Shown here in pieces: positions 30,201-42,047 of a stretch of 64,000 bases of DNA. The DNA comes from Cafeteria roenbergensis. Its lineage: Eukaryota > Sar > Bigyra > Bicosoecida > Cafeteriaceae. Positions within the stretch are counted from its first letter, which is position 1. Each line of letters starts with the position of its first letter. The notes below the pieces were generated by a model. It was not told the origin of the DNA and did not search any database. It saw only the letters and a list, made by a program, of their open reading frames with translations. The stretch is taken from the NCBI GenBank assembly GCA_008330645.1, contig VLTN01000014.1, positions 434,001 through 498,000 on the forward strand, read 5' to 3'. The translations under genes and the position numbers were made by a program.

Positions 30201-33129
30201 CGAGCTGGCCGCCGCTTCCTCCTCCTCCACCTCCTCCCCCGCCGTCGCCGGCGCTCTCCCTGAGCTCGACACCCCGGCGCCCTCCCCGCGCGGCCCCGCC
30301 CCCCAGCCCTCTGCCGCGGGCGGCGCGGCGCCCTCGCCCTCCAGCGCCGCCGCGCACGCAGCGGGACCGGCCGGGGACAGCGCCCCCGCTGCCGACGGAG
30401 CGTCCGGCGTGGGCCCCTCCTCCCCGCTGCCGGAGAACAGCCCCCGTGGCTCCGCCAGCGGCGCGGCGCCCCCGTCGCCGCGCCTCCCGGCGCTGTCCCT
30501 CCCCGAGCGGAGCGGCTCCTTCGCGAGCTCGGCCCCGTCCGAGCAGGGCAGCGCCTCTTCTCCCCGCACGGCCCACGGCGGCGGATCCTCCGTCCCCGGC
30601 AGCCCGGTGCACGTGGACTCACTGCGAGCGGAGGTGGAGGTGGCCGAGGCCCGCGCCGCAGCCGCCAAGGAGCGTGCCAGGGCCGAGGCGGAGCGCGCCA
30701 AGGCCGAGTCGGCCGAGGCGGTGGCCCGCGCGGAGCGCGTTGCGCGCGACCGCCTGGAGAAGGAGGTGGAGGAGGGGCGGGTGGAGCGCTCGGCGCTCGA
30801 GGACAAGGTGCGGCTCGCCGCAGAGGAGGCCAGGGCGGACGCACAGCGGTCGGCGGACAAGGCGAGGGAGGCGGCGGAGGCCGCGGCGGCCTCATCGGCG
30901 GCGGAGGCGGAACGCGCGCGGCAGCGGCTCTCAGCGGCCGAGCAGGAGCGCGACAGCATCCGGCGCCGCTCCCGGGCCTCCGCGCTCCTCCAGCGAGGAG
31001 TGGCGGTCATGGCCAAGCAGCGGCTGGAGGCAGCGGCCGCCGACGCGGAGCGCCGCGGCAGGGAGGCCACCGAGTCCATGCAGGCGGAGCTGGAGGCGGA
31101 GCGCCGCCGCATGCACAAGGAGGTGGAGGCTGGCCGGCTGCGGGCCGAGGACGCGGAGGAGCGCGTGGCCGAGCTGCAGAGCCGCATGCAGAGCCGGCTG
31201 GAGCAGGAGCGCAGGTGGAGGGAGGAGGAGGTGGAGCGGCTGCGCGAGGAGGCGGAGCGGGAGCGGCGCGCGGCCGAGGAGCGGCTGCAGGGCGAGAGGG
31301 AGGCGGCAGCGGCGCGCGTGGCGGCAGCCAAGAGCGCGGCGCAGTCGGAGGCAGAGCTGCGGGTGCAGGCGGCGCAGGCAGAGGCCGCCCGGCGGGCCAG
31401 CGCGGCGGAGGCGGTGACGCGGGCCACGCGCGTGGCCGGCCGGTGGCAGCAGGCCGCGGCCGCGTCCCGCTCCAACCAGTGGCGCCACAGGGTGCAGGCG
31501 GCGGAGGAGGCTTTGCGCGCGGCCAGCGAGGAGGTCACTTCGCTCAGGACGGAGCTGGAGGCGGAGCGCGCGCGCCGCGCGGAGGACGCCCAGCTGGCCA
31601 CCGCCATGGTGGAGGAGGAGCGGGAGCGGAGCGCGGCAGAGCTGGCCCGCACGGAGGCCGTCAGGCGCGACGAGCTGGCTGCTGTCCGCGCGAACCACCA
31701 GCGCGAGCTGGCAGAGCTGGCGGAGCGGGCCGCCGACCGCCAGCTGGCAGAGTACCGGTCGCTGATGGAGCGGTACCTGCAGCTGCAGACTGAGCGGTCG
31801 GACGCCGTGGCGGACCGGGACCTCGCCCGCCGGGAGCTGGCGGCGGTGGTGGAGGCCGTCGAGGCGGAGAGGGAGGCGGCCGCCGCGGCGGGCCTGCCCG
31901 TCACGGCCGCGCTTGGCGCCCACCCTGCCGCCACCGCCGCCCTCGCTGCCTCCGCCGCCCGCCGCGCTGCCACTTCTGCCGACCAGGCAGCCGCCGGGCC
32001 GGACGCGAATCCGCCCTTGGCGTCCCCCGCCCATGGCGCGGAGGCTGCCGCCGCTGCGGCCGAGGCCGGGGCGGCCACTTTGGCGCCCACCCCGACGCCG
32101 CCAGCGAGCGGCCCCGTGAGCGTGGTGGTGCGGCCGCACCCCGCTCGCCCCGGCGACGTCGCCGCCTCATCATCCGCAACGGCTGGCCCTGCCGCCACAA
32201 GTGCCGGTGCCCAAGACGGCGCCGCCGCTGGCGCCGCCGCTGGCGCCGCCGCTGGCGCCGCCACTGGCGCCGCTGCGCTCACCACCGCTCGCTACAGCGA
32301 GGTTCTGCGCGGCTTCGCGGCGGAGATCTCCCAGCTGCGGCAGGCCATGACCAAGAGCGTGCGGCAGCGGTCCGAGGCGGAGGCCCGCCTCACCGAGGCG
32401 CAAGCCGCCGCCGCGGCGTCGGCTGCCGAGCGCGACACGCTCCGGGAGGAGCGGGTGCGTTGGCGGGCGCGGCTGGACCGTCAGGCGCAGGAGCTCCAGC
32501 GCATGGTGGAGGAGGCCCGCGGGCAAAAGAGCCGCCTCGTCGGCGCGATGAACGGCGTGGAGGCAGAGCAGCGCGCTCTGCGCGACGAGCGCCACGCGCT
32601 GGGCCAGCGGGAGGCCGTGGTGCTCAGCTTCTACAGCCACCTCGGGCTGCCCGTGCCGGAGCCGCTCATGGTGGAGTCGGGCGCTGCGGCTCTGCCCGGC
32701 GCAGACAGCGCAGACCCTGACGACCAGCAGGCCGCAGCGCCCTGGAGCGGCGCTCCCGCCGGCGACGACGAGGACGGCGGCGCCCCCAGTGGGCCGCCGG
32801 CGGACCGCCAGGGGTCGCACCCGCCCTCCGCTGCGCCGGGCCGGCCCGCGCAAGGCGCATGGCACGCGGGGCAGACGGCCCCCCGCAGGCCGGGATCCAG
32901 CGACCCGCCGTCCAAGCCCGCGTCAAGGCACGACGTTGAGGTGGCCCACCGGCTCTCGGCGGAGGAGGGCGAGCCTCTTGGCGGCTACTTTGGCGTGGTG
33001 CCACCGCACGCGCCTGCGCGGCTTTCGCCCGCAAAGCCATCCGAAGCAGGCCATGGCAGGCGCTACGGCGCGGAACCGCCGTCCCCACCTCGCCCTGCGT
33101 CTGCGCAAGGCCCGAACCCTGCCGAGTGA
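27280..33129 (+). CDS. giant low-complexity and coiled-coil protein, function unknown
   Basis: I do not recognise this protein. Two exons, 27280-27394 and 27809-33129, joined in phase 1, give 1,811 residues; the 414 bp intron is C-rich before the acceptor. The N-terminus is Gly/Tyr-rich (about 1-38). A charged helical stretch near residue 132 leads into ECTHAPRISSRSRALAERR, a short motif style common in protist cytoskeletal proteins. A long Ser/Pro/Ala-rich part follows to about 970, including a poly-Gly run and a helical island (about 640-720). A long Glu/Arg/Ala coiled coil covers about 975-1400, and a second about 1533-1643 ends near VVLSFYSHLGLPVPEPL. The tail is disordered. Overall it resembles a filament or centrosomal scaffold; this is inference from architecture. 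Confidence 0.75.
28843..28879 (+). repeat. purine-only G-rich tract encoding poly-Gly
   Basis: A 37 bp run of G with scattered single A residues encodes 12 Gly in a row in the coiled-coil gene. Four or more G-runs on one strand make a G-quadruplex plausible in DNA or mRNA. Confidence 0.8.
32221..32275 (+). repeat. 12-bp coding minisatellite (Ala-Ala-Ala-Gly)
   Basis: Four to five copies of a 12 bp unit (gccgccgctggc) encode AAAG repeats between the two coiled coils of the giant protein. One copy differs by a single base giving Thr. Confidence 0.8.
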
Positions 33130-33926
33130 GGCAGCGCGGCCGACCCTGGCCAAGCATCGCCTAGCGCAACCTTGGCGTGCGCGTAGCGACATTGCGGGGT
33201 GAGCCGCAGCTGCGCCGGCTCCAGGCGGCAGTGCAACTCGGCTTGCAAACCCCCGTTGGGGGCTCTTTGTGTGAGGCTGCGTGTGCGCGTGCGTCCCCAT
33301 TGCACCCGGGCGAGAGCCCCGAATCGCCCGTGTTGTCATTCAGGCGACCTTGCTCCCAGCGGGGACCCGTTTGCGGCGCCGCCCCCGCTTTTCAAAGGCA
33401 AGCGCAGGAAGGCGAAGAGGACCACCGAATGCGCAGGGCAGCATCTCGGCGGCGCGCCCGCCCCGGAAGCGGCGCTGCACGAGCGGGCGACTTGAACGCT
33501 GTCCCGTCGACTTCAATATGCGACGCCCGAGCTAAATTTACAAAACCACTTGAAGATTTTGCTTCCGGCTTTGGGCCGGCGAGGCCAGACGAACCGCGGG
33601 CGGAAGCTCGCGCGCCTGCTGTGCTGAGGGCAGCAGGCGCGCGGCCACGACCGAGAGCCAGCCTTTGGCCGCCACGGCAGGCGCAGCAGCGTCCGTGCTC
33701 CCCTGCAAGCGAGCCGCCTGCGCGAGCAACGGTCTCGGCCAACTTCAACCTGACTCTGCCTCTGCGACAGCCAGACCGGTCCCGGGCGCCCACAGTTCCG
33801 GCTGGAAGGGGCGGCTGGCATCGCCGCCAGGCCCCACCAGTCCGGCCGGCCCCGCGGTTCCGGCTCGGCTTGGGCCGTTGCGTGGTCCACTCCCAGGCCA
33901 GGCCAGCGCCAGCCCGCGCGGGCGCA
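33130..33926. promoter_or_regulatory. intergenic or 5' region of the TBC-like gene with an AT-rich island
   Basis: About 800 bp upstream of the chosen start of the next gene. The reading frame is open upstream (an in-frame ATG at 33429 is an alternative start), but the added residues look like random GC-rich translation. At about 33515-33560 there is an AT-rich island (GAGCTAAATTTACAAAACC) unlike anything around it, a plausible core promoter or transcription start region. This is inferred from composition only. Confidence 0.4.
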
Positions 33927-36305
33927 ATGCTCGCAATGTTGCCGCAGTGCATCAGCGCCCACCTCCCCGAGGCCGCCGGCGGGCTTGTCGTTCTGGTCGC
34001 GATCCTTGTCGTGCTGGCCGCCCGGCTGTCCCGGAGCCCTCAGGACGGCGTCCATGACGTGGAGGGGCTGGAGCTGGCTGTGCAGGGCGCCAGGTGGGCG
34101 CTGCTAGGGGGTGACCATCGTCACCAGTTGCGCTCGCTTGTTGTTCAAGCTGCCAAGGGCAAGGCGCTGAAAATGGCCACAGTGACCATCGCGCCGTCGG
34201 CGAGGCGGATCCGTGAAGCGGTGATGAATGTGCCGCCGCCTGCAGCGCCAGGGGACTGGGCAGACGCCCGGTGGGGCTGGAGCGCCGGCGGCGGGGACAT
34301 TGGCGAAGTTCAGCCAGCGCTTCCGGCCGCCCTGGTTGGCGGAGGGTTTGCGGGCGGCACCGAGCGCACTGCAGCCAAAACAAGGCTGGCCGGTCACGCC
34401 CAGCAGCAGGGCGCGGCGGCACCCGAACCAGGCGGGGGTGCCGACCCGACGCCAAGCAGCTCCAGCGCCGGGACCGCCAGCGACTCCGACTACGACGACG
34501 CGGTGGGCGCTTACCGCCCCCCAGTGCTGCCAGGGCAAGCCCGCGAGGCAATCGCTTCGCGCAGCGTTGAGGCCCCATGGCCCACGGACGGGTTTCGGTG
34601 GTGTGTGGTTCCGGTGCCACCCTCGGTGGCCGCTGCCATTGGCGCCCTCAACTCGGCGCGCCGCAACTCGCAGCCGCTGCATCGGGCGCACTCGGCCGGA
34701 TGCTCAGCCCCGCACCTGCTCTCTCCGCCCATGGCGCACTACGTCAGCTGCCTGTCCGAGGCAGCGGCAAGCGCACCCGCGGCTGCCGCGACGTCCGGCA
34801 TCACCTCCGCCGGCTCGACGGGCGCCGCTGCGACCGCCACAGCCCCCTGCCCCCCGCACTACAGCGACTCAGCTCCGCTCGAAGCAGGCCGCGGCCCCAC
34901 CCTCAGCATCCCCATCGGCCCCGTCGGACCGTCGCTGCTCGGCCGCCTCTCCCCGGCCCAGCGCGCCGTCACTGCCGTGCACTCGGCCTCGTCGCTCGCG
35001 TCGCCCGTCGCGGCGCGGTGGTTCCCCGTCGCCGGGAGCAGCATGGGCGCCCCTCACAGCGCCGCGGGCAGCGCCAACCCCTCCGGATCGCCCTCCTTCC
35101 CGTCCTCGCTGGCGCTCTCACAGACTACTGCGGCGCCATCGGTTGGCCCAGCCGACGCCGGCCAGCTCCATCATGCAGGCCCAGGGTCGTCCGCCTCACA
35201 GCAAGGCCCGGCGAGCGCCCTGCCGCGCGGCGCCGGCCATGCGCTGACGTGGCAGCCCTCGCCCCCGCCCGGAGCCGCTGGTTCAGCCCCCGGGTCTGCC
35301 GCCGGATCCGTGTCGCCGAAGCGGCGGTGGTGGCGCGCGCCGGGGCGGGGCCAGGCCGAGGCTGCGGGCCGCTCGTCGGGGTCCTCTGACAGGTGCGACG
35401 CGTCCACATTTGCCGCAGCTGCTGCTGCTGCAGCTGCTGCTGCTGCCGCCGCTGCTGCGGCTGGCGCCGGTTGCGGCGCTGCGTCCGGGCCCCACCGAGG
35501 CGCTGGCCGCGGAGAGGACGCCGTGGGCATGGCCGGCCTGGCCTCGGAGCGCTCCCAGTGCATGCGCGGGGCCAGCGCCTCGGAGCACGACGACGCTCTG
35601 TCGGTGGTTCTGGACCACCTGGCCTCTGCCCCCCCGCGCCCAGAGGCCCTGCTCCGGGGCGGGGCGACTCTGCGGCTGCCCGCCTCCGCGCGCATGTCCG
35701 TTTGGGAGGCCTCCCTCGCAGGCCGCGGTTTCGCGTGGGCGTGGTCCGCCGGCCAGACGGTGCGGGCGGTGCAGGCCGCCATGCGCGGCGAGGACTTGGC
35801 CGCGCTGCCGTGCCCTGCGCGAACGGGGAGGGACTCGTCGGCGGCGGACGCCGAGCGGCAGAGCTCGCGGCACGGCGCGGCGCGACTGCTGCGGCTGGTG
35901 CGGCGCTGGCGGGCTTGCGCGGCCACTGCCGGGATGCGATACGGTCAGGGCGTCATGTCGCTGGCGGATGTGGTGCTGGGGGTGGCGCGCGCAGCGGCGG
36001 GGGAGACCGAGGCGGGGGCAGGGGCGCGGGCGGAGGCTGAGGCGACGCAGGCAGCGGGCGACAGATCCGGCGGCGATGGATCCAGCGAGGGTGGCGGTGG
36101 GGGTGGCGGCGCTGACGGTGCTGGCGGAGCGCCAGCTGCGGAGGCTAGCTCGGCCTATGCTTGTGGGAGCGCACGGCGTGACCTGGCTGCCGAGGAGAGC
36201 GCGTCACGCGGCTCTGCCGAGAAGTGCGACGTCACGTCAGTCGCGATGTCGGCCGCAGGGAGCGGTCCGGCCCGTGGCTCAGCGGGCGCCGCCCAGTCAG
36301 ATCCT

Positions 36306-36336
<31 letters not shown>

Positions 36337-39300
36337 CGGCGCAGTCTGACCGCGACACAGAGGCCGATTGGCGGGCGCTCAGGGCCCTGCTTGCGGTGAC
36401 GTGCTCCTTGCTGCGGCCAGTGCTGAGCGACGCGGGTGTCGCTCGCGTGGCGGAGGAGCGGCGTCTCTCGCGGATCCTGCACGTGGTGCAGGTGTGGGCC
36501 CCGTCGCTCCGAGCGACGCTGAGCGACGCTGGCGCGGAGCCCGAGCTGTTCGCCGTGCCCGCCATTGCGTCGCTCTTCTGCTCAGCGCTGCCAGAGCGAC
36601 GCGCCCTCGTGGCCCTCGACGCGGCAGTGGTGCTCGGGCCGTCGCTGACGCCCTGCGTGCTCGCGGCCTCGCTCCTTGAAGGCAGGAAGGAGCTTGAGGC
36701 CGCGGCTGGGGGAGGGCACGTTGCGGTTTCGCAGGCGCTGGCGGCCGCCACGGCTCTCACTCCGCCGTCGGAGGCCCGGCGCGAGCCCGCATCCTCAGGG
36801 TACCCTGCCGCCGCTGCTGGCAACGGCGCGACCGCCTCCCCCGTGCCATCACCCAGTCACCCCCGTGCTTCGTCCACCTCCCCGCCCGCCGCCTCCTCCT
36901 CGTCTTCCTCGTCGTCGTCGCCCTCCTCTGCCGCCGCATCCCACGCCGCCGCCGGCTCTGCGCTGCAGGTGGCGCCTCGGCTGCCAGCCTCCGACCAGAG
37001 CCCCGGACCCGCCGCCGCTCTCGCTCCGGGCGCTGCAGGGAGCGGGGCCAGGGGATCCGTCCTGCCGGGCTCCGGCCGGCTCACGGGCTCCGAGGCGGCT
37101 CCAGTCGCGTCGCGGCTCAGCCGCTGCCTCGCCCTGGGCGCCCGGCTGGCTGCGCTGACCCCGGCCGTGCTGCTCGCGGACGACGCCCCCCTCACACCGG
37201 TCCAGCCCCGTGCCGCCACGGAGGCGCTCGCCGCCGCCATAGCCTCCCCGCAATCCTCGCACCCGGCCCGTTCCCGGCGTACCGGCCCGGCAAGCCGCCC
37301 TCGGCACTCCACCCCCATGCCATCGCGGCCCCTCGCCCGCCCGTCCGGCCCGGTGCCCGCCCAGCTCGCCACCCTGCCCCGGGGCCGGTCGGACCCCTCC
37401 GCCGATGCCGTGGCCCCGCAAGGCGGCGGCGCAGGCCGCTCCGGCAGAGCCACAAGCAGACCCCTGCCGCCCCCGGAGCGCCCCACGCACGCCGCCCAGC
37501 AAGCGGCCACGCCAGCCGCCACTGGCGCCCCGCGCCGCTCCAGCAAGGGCCAGCGCGGTGCGGGCGGGCGCAGCGAGACGACCATGTCATCGCCCCCAGG
37601 TCCGGCCGCCTCTGGAGGTCCGGCGGAGCAAGTTGCCGATGTGAGCCTGGGACGGCTGCGGCGTCGCTCCGGCACAATGCCTGCCGCAGGATACCCCGGC
37701 AGAACCAGCGGCTCTACCGGTCGCGTGTCGCCGGCGCACGCGCTGCGGGGACAGGACCCAGCGGCAGCCCCGCCGAGCGCAGCGGCGGACCCTGCCCTCG
37801 GCGCTGGCAATGGCGCTGGCGCTGGCGCTGGCGCTGGCGCTGCTGCTGCTGCGCCGGAACGCGCCGCCCACTCCGGGACCCCTCTAGCTGCGCCATGGCA
37901 GCCGGAATCCACTCCAGCGCCTTCGCCAGCGGCGCCGCGAGCAGCAGCGTCGGCCGCCCGTCCCTGCGCGCCCCGCCTGGAGCGGGTCTGGAACGCCTCC
38001 CACGGCCAGGCAGGGGACGCCGCTCGCAGCCGCTCCAGGGCGCACTCTGCCGCGTCGGCCCCAGCGCCTGCCTCTCCGCAGGCGCCGGGCCAGCGGGAGC
38101 AAGCGCTCCGGGAGCTTGCTGAGCCCCGCGGCGCTGCCCAATTTGCCGCAGCTGCATCGCCGCGCAACACACTGGCGCGCGACACGCCCCTTCATCCTCT
38201 CCGCGCCCCCTCGGCTGGGGTGTCCGGCGGCGCCTCTGCCGGGGCGATCACGCCCTCGATCCTCGAGGGCGCCTCGGCTGGCGTGGGGTCCGCTCTCCAG
38301 CCAACCCCCGTCGCTGCCGCCGCCGCGGCCGATCTTGTGGTCGCCAGAGCAGCGGCCGGCAGAGCCAGCAGAGCCCTTGCAGCGCTCACCGGCGAAGATG
38401 ACGTAGTGTCCCTCTCCACACCTTCTGCGGTTTCGCCGCCTCCTGCAGGCGGGGCAGCCGAAGGCGCTACCCCGGGAGCGGCACGGGTCGCACCGCTCCG
38501 CACCCTCAGCGAGGAGACCACCACGCACGGAAGAGCTGGCGACTCGGCAGAGCCCCTGGATGACGTCGACGCGGCGGGGTACAGCCAAGGTTCGGAGGGC
38601 TCGTCGCGAGCCGTGCACGGCGGCGCCAGCCGCCGACACGCCAGGCAGCCGAGGCAGCAGGCTGGCGCTGCAGCCGGAGTCGGCGCGGTCACCGCCGCGG
38701 ACCTGGCGGCGCCGAGCGGAAGCGGCGCGGCGGGCTGTGCGCGCCGCGAAACTGCCGGGCGCCTGGCGAGCCTGGCTACGGACGCCGCTGCGCACGGCAC
38801 GAGCCACGGCCGCAGCATCGTTCGTAGCCACCGCAGCCTGCAGCAGCCGGCCCAGCAGCAGCTGCCCGGGAGCTCCGCAGTGCGGGCCTCGGGTGCGCCG
38901 CCACACGCTGCCCCCGCGACCGCCGCTGCAGTCACAGCTGCGGAGAGCGGCGCCGCGCCTCTGAATCGCGCCGCCGGCCGCGGGCCTGCAGCTGCGGAGG
39001 GCGGGCTGGACGTTGCTCGCATCGTGAGGGCCCACCAGCTGCACCAGCAGCAGGCGCAGCCCACGGCGCCGCTTGCTGGCCGCCAGGCCGGCCTCGGCCG
39101 GGGCCAAGGCCAGAGCCTGGGCAGGGGCGCGCCGCCGCCTCCGCTCCGGGCACGACGCCGGACCTGCAGAGCCTTCCTTCCCAGGGCACCGCTCGGCCCA
39201 CTTCCCCTGGCTCTGCTCGGGGCCCCGCTTCGCCCAGCGGCCGCCATGGCCGCGGCCATGGGAGGGCTGCCCCTGTGGGGCGGCTGGGGCCCGCTGGCCG

Positions 39301-41888
39301 CCGCCACAGCTGCCCTGGGCGATGCGATGCCGACAATGCCGCTGCCTGCGGCGGCTGAGTGGGCTGCGTCCGTGGGCACCGACCTCGTCGTGGTCACAGC
39401 GCCGCCGTGCGCTGCCGTGCAGGCAGCCCTGCGGTGCTCTGCCGCGCAGTCGGACCTTGCGGCCGGCAGAGCCGCTGCTGCTGCGGCCGCAGCGCACACC
39501 GCGCCCTCCTGCTGCGGCCCCACTCCAAGGCGCCGGCCGCCCGCTCCTGGCCGCCTCGCCGGGGCGACGGCCCTTGCGCCCGCCGGCGCCGCCCAGCCGG
39601 CTGCCGGCGGCGACCCATCCGGCCCCGGCGACTTGGCAGCTCCGTCGTCGGCGCTGGCCGTTCTGGCAGCGGCCGGCAGGGCCATGCAGCTCCCTCCCGG
39701 CAGAGCCAGCTCCGCGGCGCCGAGCTCTCGCCACCCAGCCGCCCTCTTGCTGGCTGAAACCGCTGTCGCAGCTGCGGGGGCCGCCGTGGTGAGCGCAGAC
39801 CTCGGCGCTGCTGCTGCGGCTGTGATGCGCGCCGCGAGCCTTGCACATCGCGCGGCCGGACGGCGACCGGCATGTGCGCGCGCCGTGGCTGTGGCGGCGG
39901 CCCTGTCCCCGGCTCTGCATGCAGAGCTCGACCTGGCGTCGCGAATCGCGGCGTTCAAGTCCGAGCCGATTCCCGGAGTTTCCACGGGTCACGTTCACAT
40001 CAGCGTCGCATCGCTCCCGATCGCCTCCTTCCTGGCCTCCCAGCGCGCCACCAACTCCCGCACAGGCCGGCCCCTCGCCGGCCCCCCCAAGCCAGCCTGG
40101 AAGGTCGTCCGCGGTGCGGCGCCGGGAGGCGGCCCGCGTCCCGCCTCGCATGCCGGCCGCGAGCGCCCAGCAGAGCCGGGCGCTGCGCCCCGCGCTCGTC
40201 TCCCCCCTTCACCAGGTCCCTCCGAGTGGCGCCTTCAGCCGGCCTCCGCCACGCGCGGCCCTGCGGCCAGCGCCGGCTGTTGCGCGGGGCTTGGAGGCTC
40301 CGCCGGCGCCGGTGCAAGCCTGGCCACACCGCAGAGCCGGTGGGACTGGCTTCGCCTCGCCGGCAGAGCCGCTGCGGAGGGCGGTGCTGGCTCTGCAGCT
40401 CGGGGGGCCTCCGCAGATCTGGCCGCGCTGAGCTGCGCGGTGGTGGCGGCGGCCACAGCCGATGCGTGCGGGCTCTCTGGCTGGCGCTGGGGCGCCGCGG
40501 GGGGCGGGATCCCCGTCGGCGGGGCTGCACCGGCCGTGCCTCGGGGGTCGGCTGCAGGCCGGCGCCAGCTTCACCCGATGGTGGCAGGCGCTCCGGTGCT
40601 TGGCCGCGCGGCGCTGCAAGACGGATCGCTTGCGCATCCGCTGGGGCTCTCTGCCCCGTCACCGGCCGCTGCTGCTGACGTCATGCGCTGCTGCAGGGCC
40701 GCGATCGGCGGCATTGTGTCTGGCTCGGCCACGGCAGCTGTGGCGGCGGCATCCGTTGGCCCGTCCCCTTGCGCCCTGCCTGCAGAGCCGTCGTCGAGTC
40801 ACCAGAGCGACGCTCCCCCGATCGTGTGCGTTGGGCCGAGCCTCCTGCGTCCGGCGGCGCCCCTCCCAGGCCGCCCCGTGCCAGGAGGCGGCCACCGCCC
40901 CCACCGCAGCTCAGGCGAGGGCGCCTCGACGGCCGCCGCGGCTGCCGCAGCGGCAGCTGCCTCCGCTGAGTCTGGATCCGGGGGCCGCAGCGCGAGCCAC
41001 GCCCACTGCGACCCTCTCTGCCCCGGCTCCGCCGTGGACGTCCCCGCGCTGCTCAACGCACGCTGCTGTGAGGCGCTTGCAGATCGCGAGGCGGAGGCCG
41101 GCGGGGCCATGGGGGACGCATACGAGGACCTCCTGATGGGATCAAGGGCGCTGGTTGCCGCGCCGGTGGCGCTCGGGGCGGCGGCGGGCATCGCGGCTGA
41201 GAGGAAGGCGAGGCAAGCGCGCTCGCCCGGCGTGCAGGTAGGGGGCGCGCTTGCTGCGGGGTCGGCCGCAGGGTGGGCGCGGGCCGCGCAGCGAGGCGCC
41301 GGCTCGGGTGCGCTGGCGGAGCTGGCGGCGCCGCTCACCGCCAGCCCCGGTGCCGCGTGGGGCGGGGGCGGAGCAGCCGACAGCAAGGCCGTGGCGACCC
41401 CGGGCTCTCGCAGCTTCGCTGGTGCTGGAGCGGTGGGGGGCGCTGCCGCCGGTGGAGGAGGTGGCGGGTACTCAGTGGCCGCCGGCGCTGTTGCAACGAC
41501 CCCAAGGCAGCTCTGGGGAGAGCCCGCCTCAGCCGTCGTGTCTGGCGCGGTTGTCGCGCCGAGCACGGCAAAGGGCTCTGCAGGGTCTTCCCTCGAGGCT
41601 GCCCACCTCGCTGCGCTCCGGGCCATTGCGCCGGAGGTTGCGGCGCTGCACCCGGCCTCTGAGGCGGCAGCTTGGTGGAGAGGCCCGGGCGCGCGCAAGA
41701 CGGGCCAGGGGCCCCGTGCAGTGGTGGCAGTGACTGGGGAGTCTCTGGGCGAAATCCTTGCAGTGCGAGACGCGCTGGTCCGCGCTGGCGTCCCCCTGGT
41801 GGTGGCGCTCCGGCCGTGCGAGGCAGTCTGGATGCGAGTGGAGGCGGCAGCGCTGCGGGCGCTCTCTGGCCCCACCAGGCGGCCCTGA
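33927..41888 (+). CDS. 2,653-residue membrane-anchored protein with probable degenerate TBC (Rab-GAP-like) domain
   Basis: Single-exon frame; the ATG at 33927 is chosen because it begins with a plausible signal anchor (GGLVVLVAILVVLAARL, residues 18-34). Most of the protein is Ala/Pro/Ser-rich with homopolymer runs. Residues about 585-925 contain TBC-like landmarks in order: SVWEASLAGRG (591-601), DAER (641-644) at the arginine-finger position, and RYGQGVMSLADVVLGV (671-686) as the YxQ motif. A 200-residue low-complexity insertion follows, then VPAIASLFCSALPERRAL and LDAAVVLGPSL near 877-906. TBC proteins accelerate GTP hydrolysis on Rab GTPases. The Rab-GAP role is inferred; the domain is split and divergent. 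The C-terminus has a structured piece (VVAVTGESLGEILAVRDALV, VVALRPCEAVW) I cannot assign. Confidence 0.6.
36307..36334 (+). repeat. (GGC)n tract encoding poly-Ala within the TBC-region insertion
   Basis: About nine tandem GGC units read as poly-Ala inside the low-complexity segment between the two halves of the TBC-like domain. Other short Ala/Gly repeats in this gene lie near 35416-35460 and 37805-37850. Confidence 0.7.
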
Positions 41889-42047
41889 GCGCGCGTTCTC
41901 GCGCACCTGGCATCCCGCCGGCGCGCTTTGCTTTCTCGCGGACTATCGGTCGCTCGCCATCCCAGCAGCCGAGCGCCTTCCCGTTGGTCTCGGACTGCGC
42001 CCCGCCTGCCGCCGCGACCCTTGCGTACGCCCCTGGGGTGATCCCCG

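Noticed and set aside
29595-32285. An 896-codon antisense frame inside the giant coiled-coil gene
   Set aside because: Same GC-driven shadow; the sense strand encodes regular heptads and the antisense is Ser/Ala/Arg repeats.
33177-33926. N-terminal 250-codon extension of the TBC-like frame
   Set aside because: It starts with GTG, reads as Arg/Pro/Ala-rich noise and crosses the AT-rich island; the ATG at 33927 precedes a clear hydrophobic anchor.
37884-40151. Antisense frame of 755 codons within the TBC-like gene
   Set aside because: Arg/Gly-rich translation without motifs; the sense frame is open over 8 kb and holds the TBC-like landmarks.
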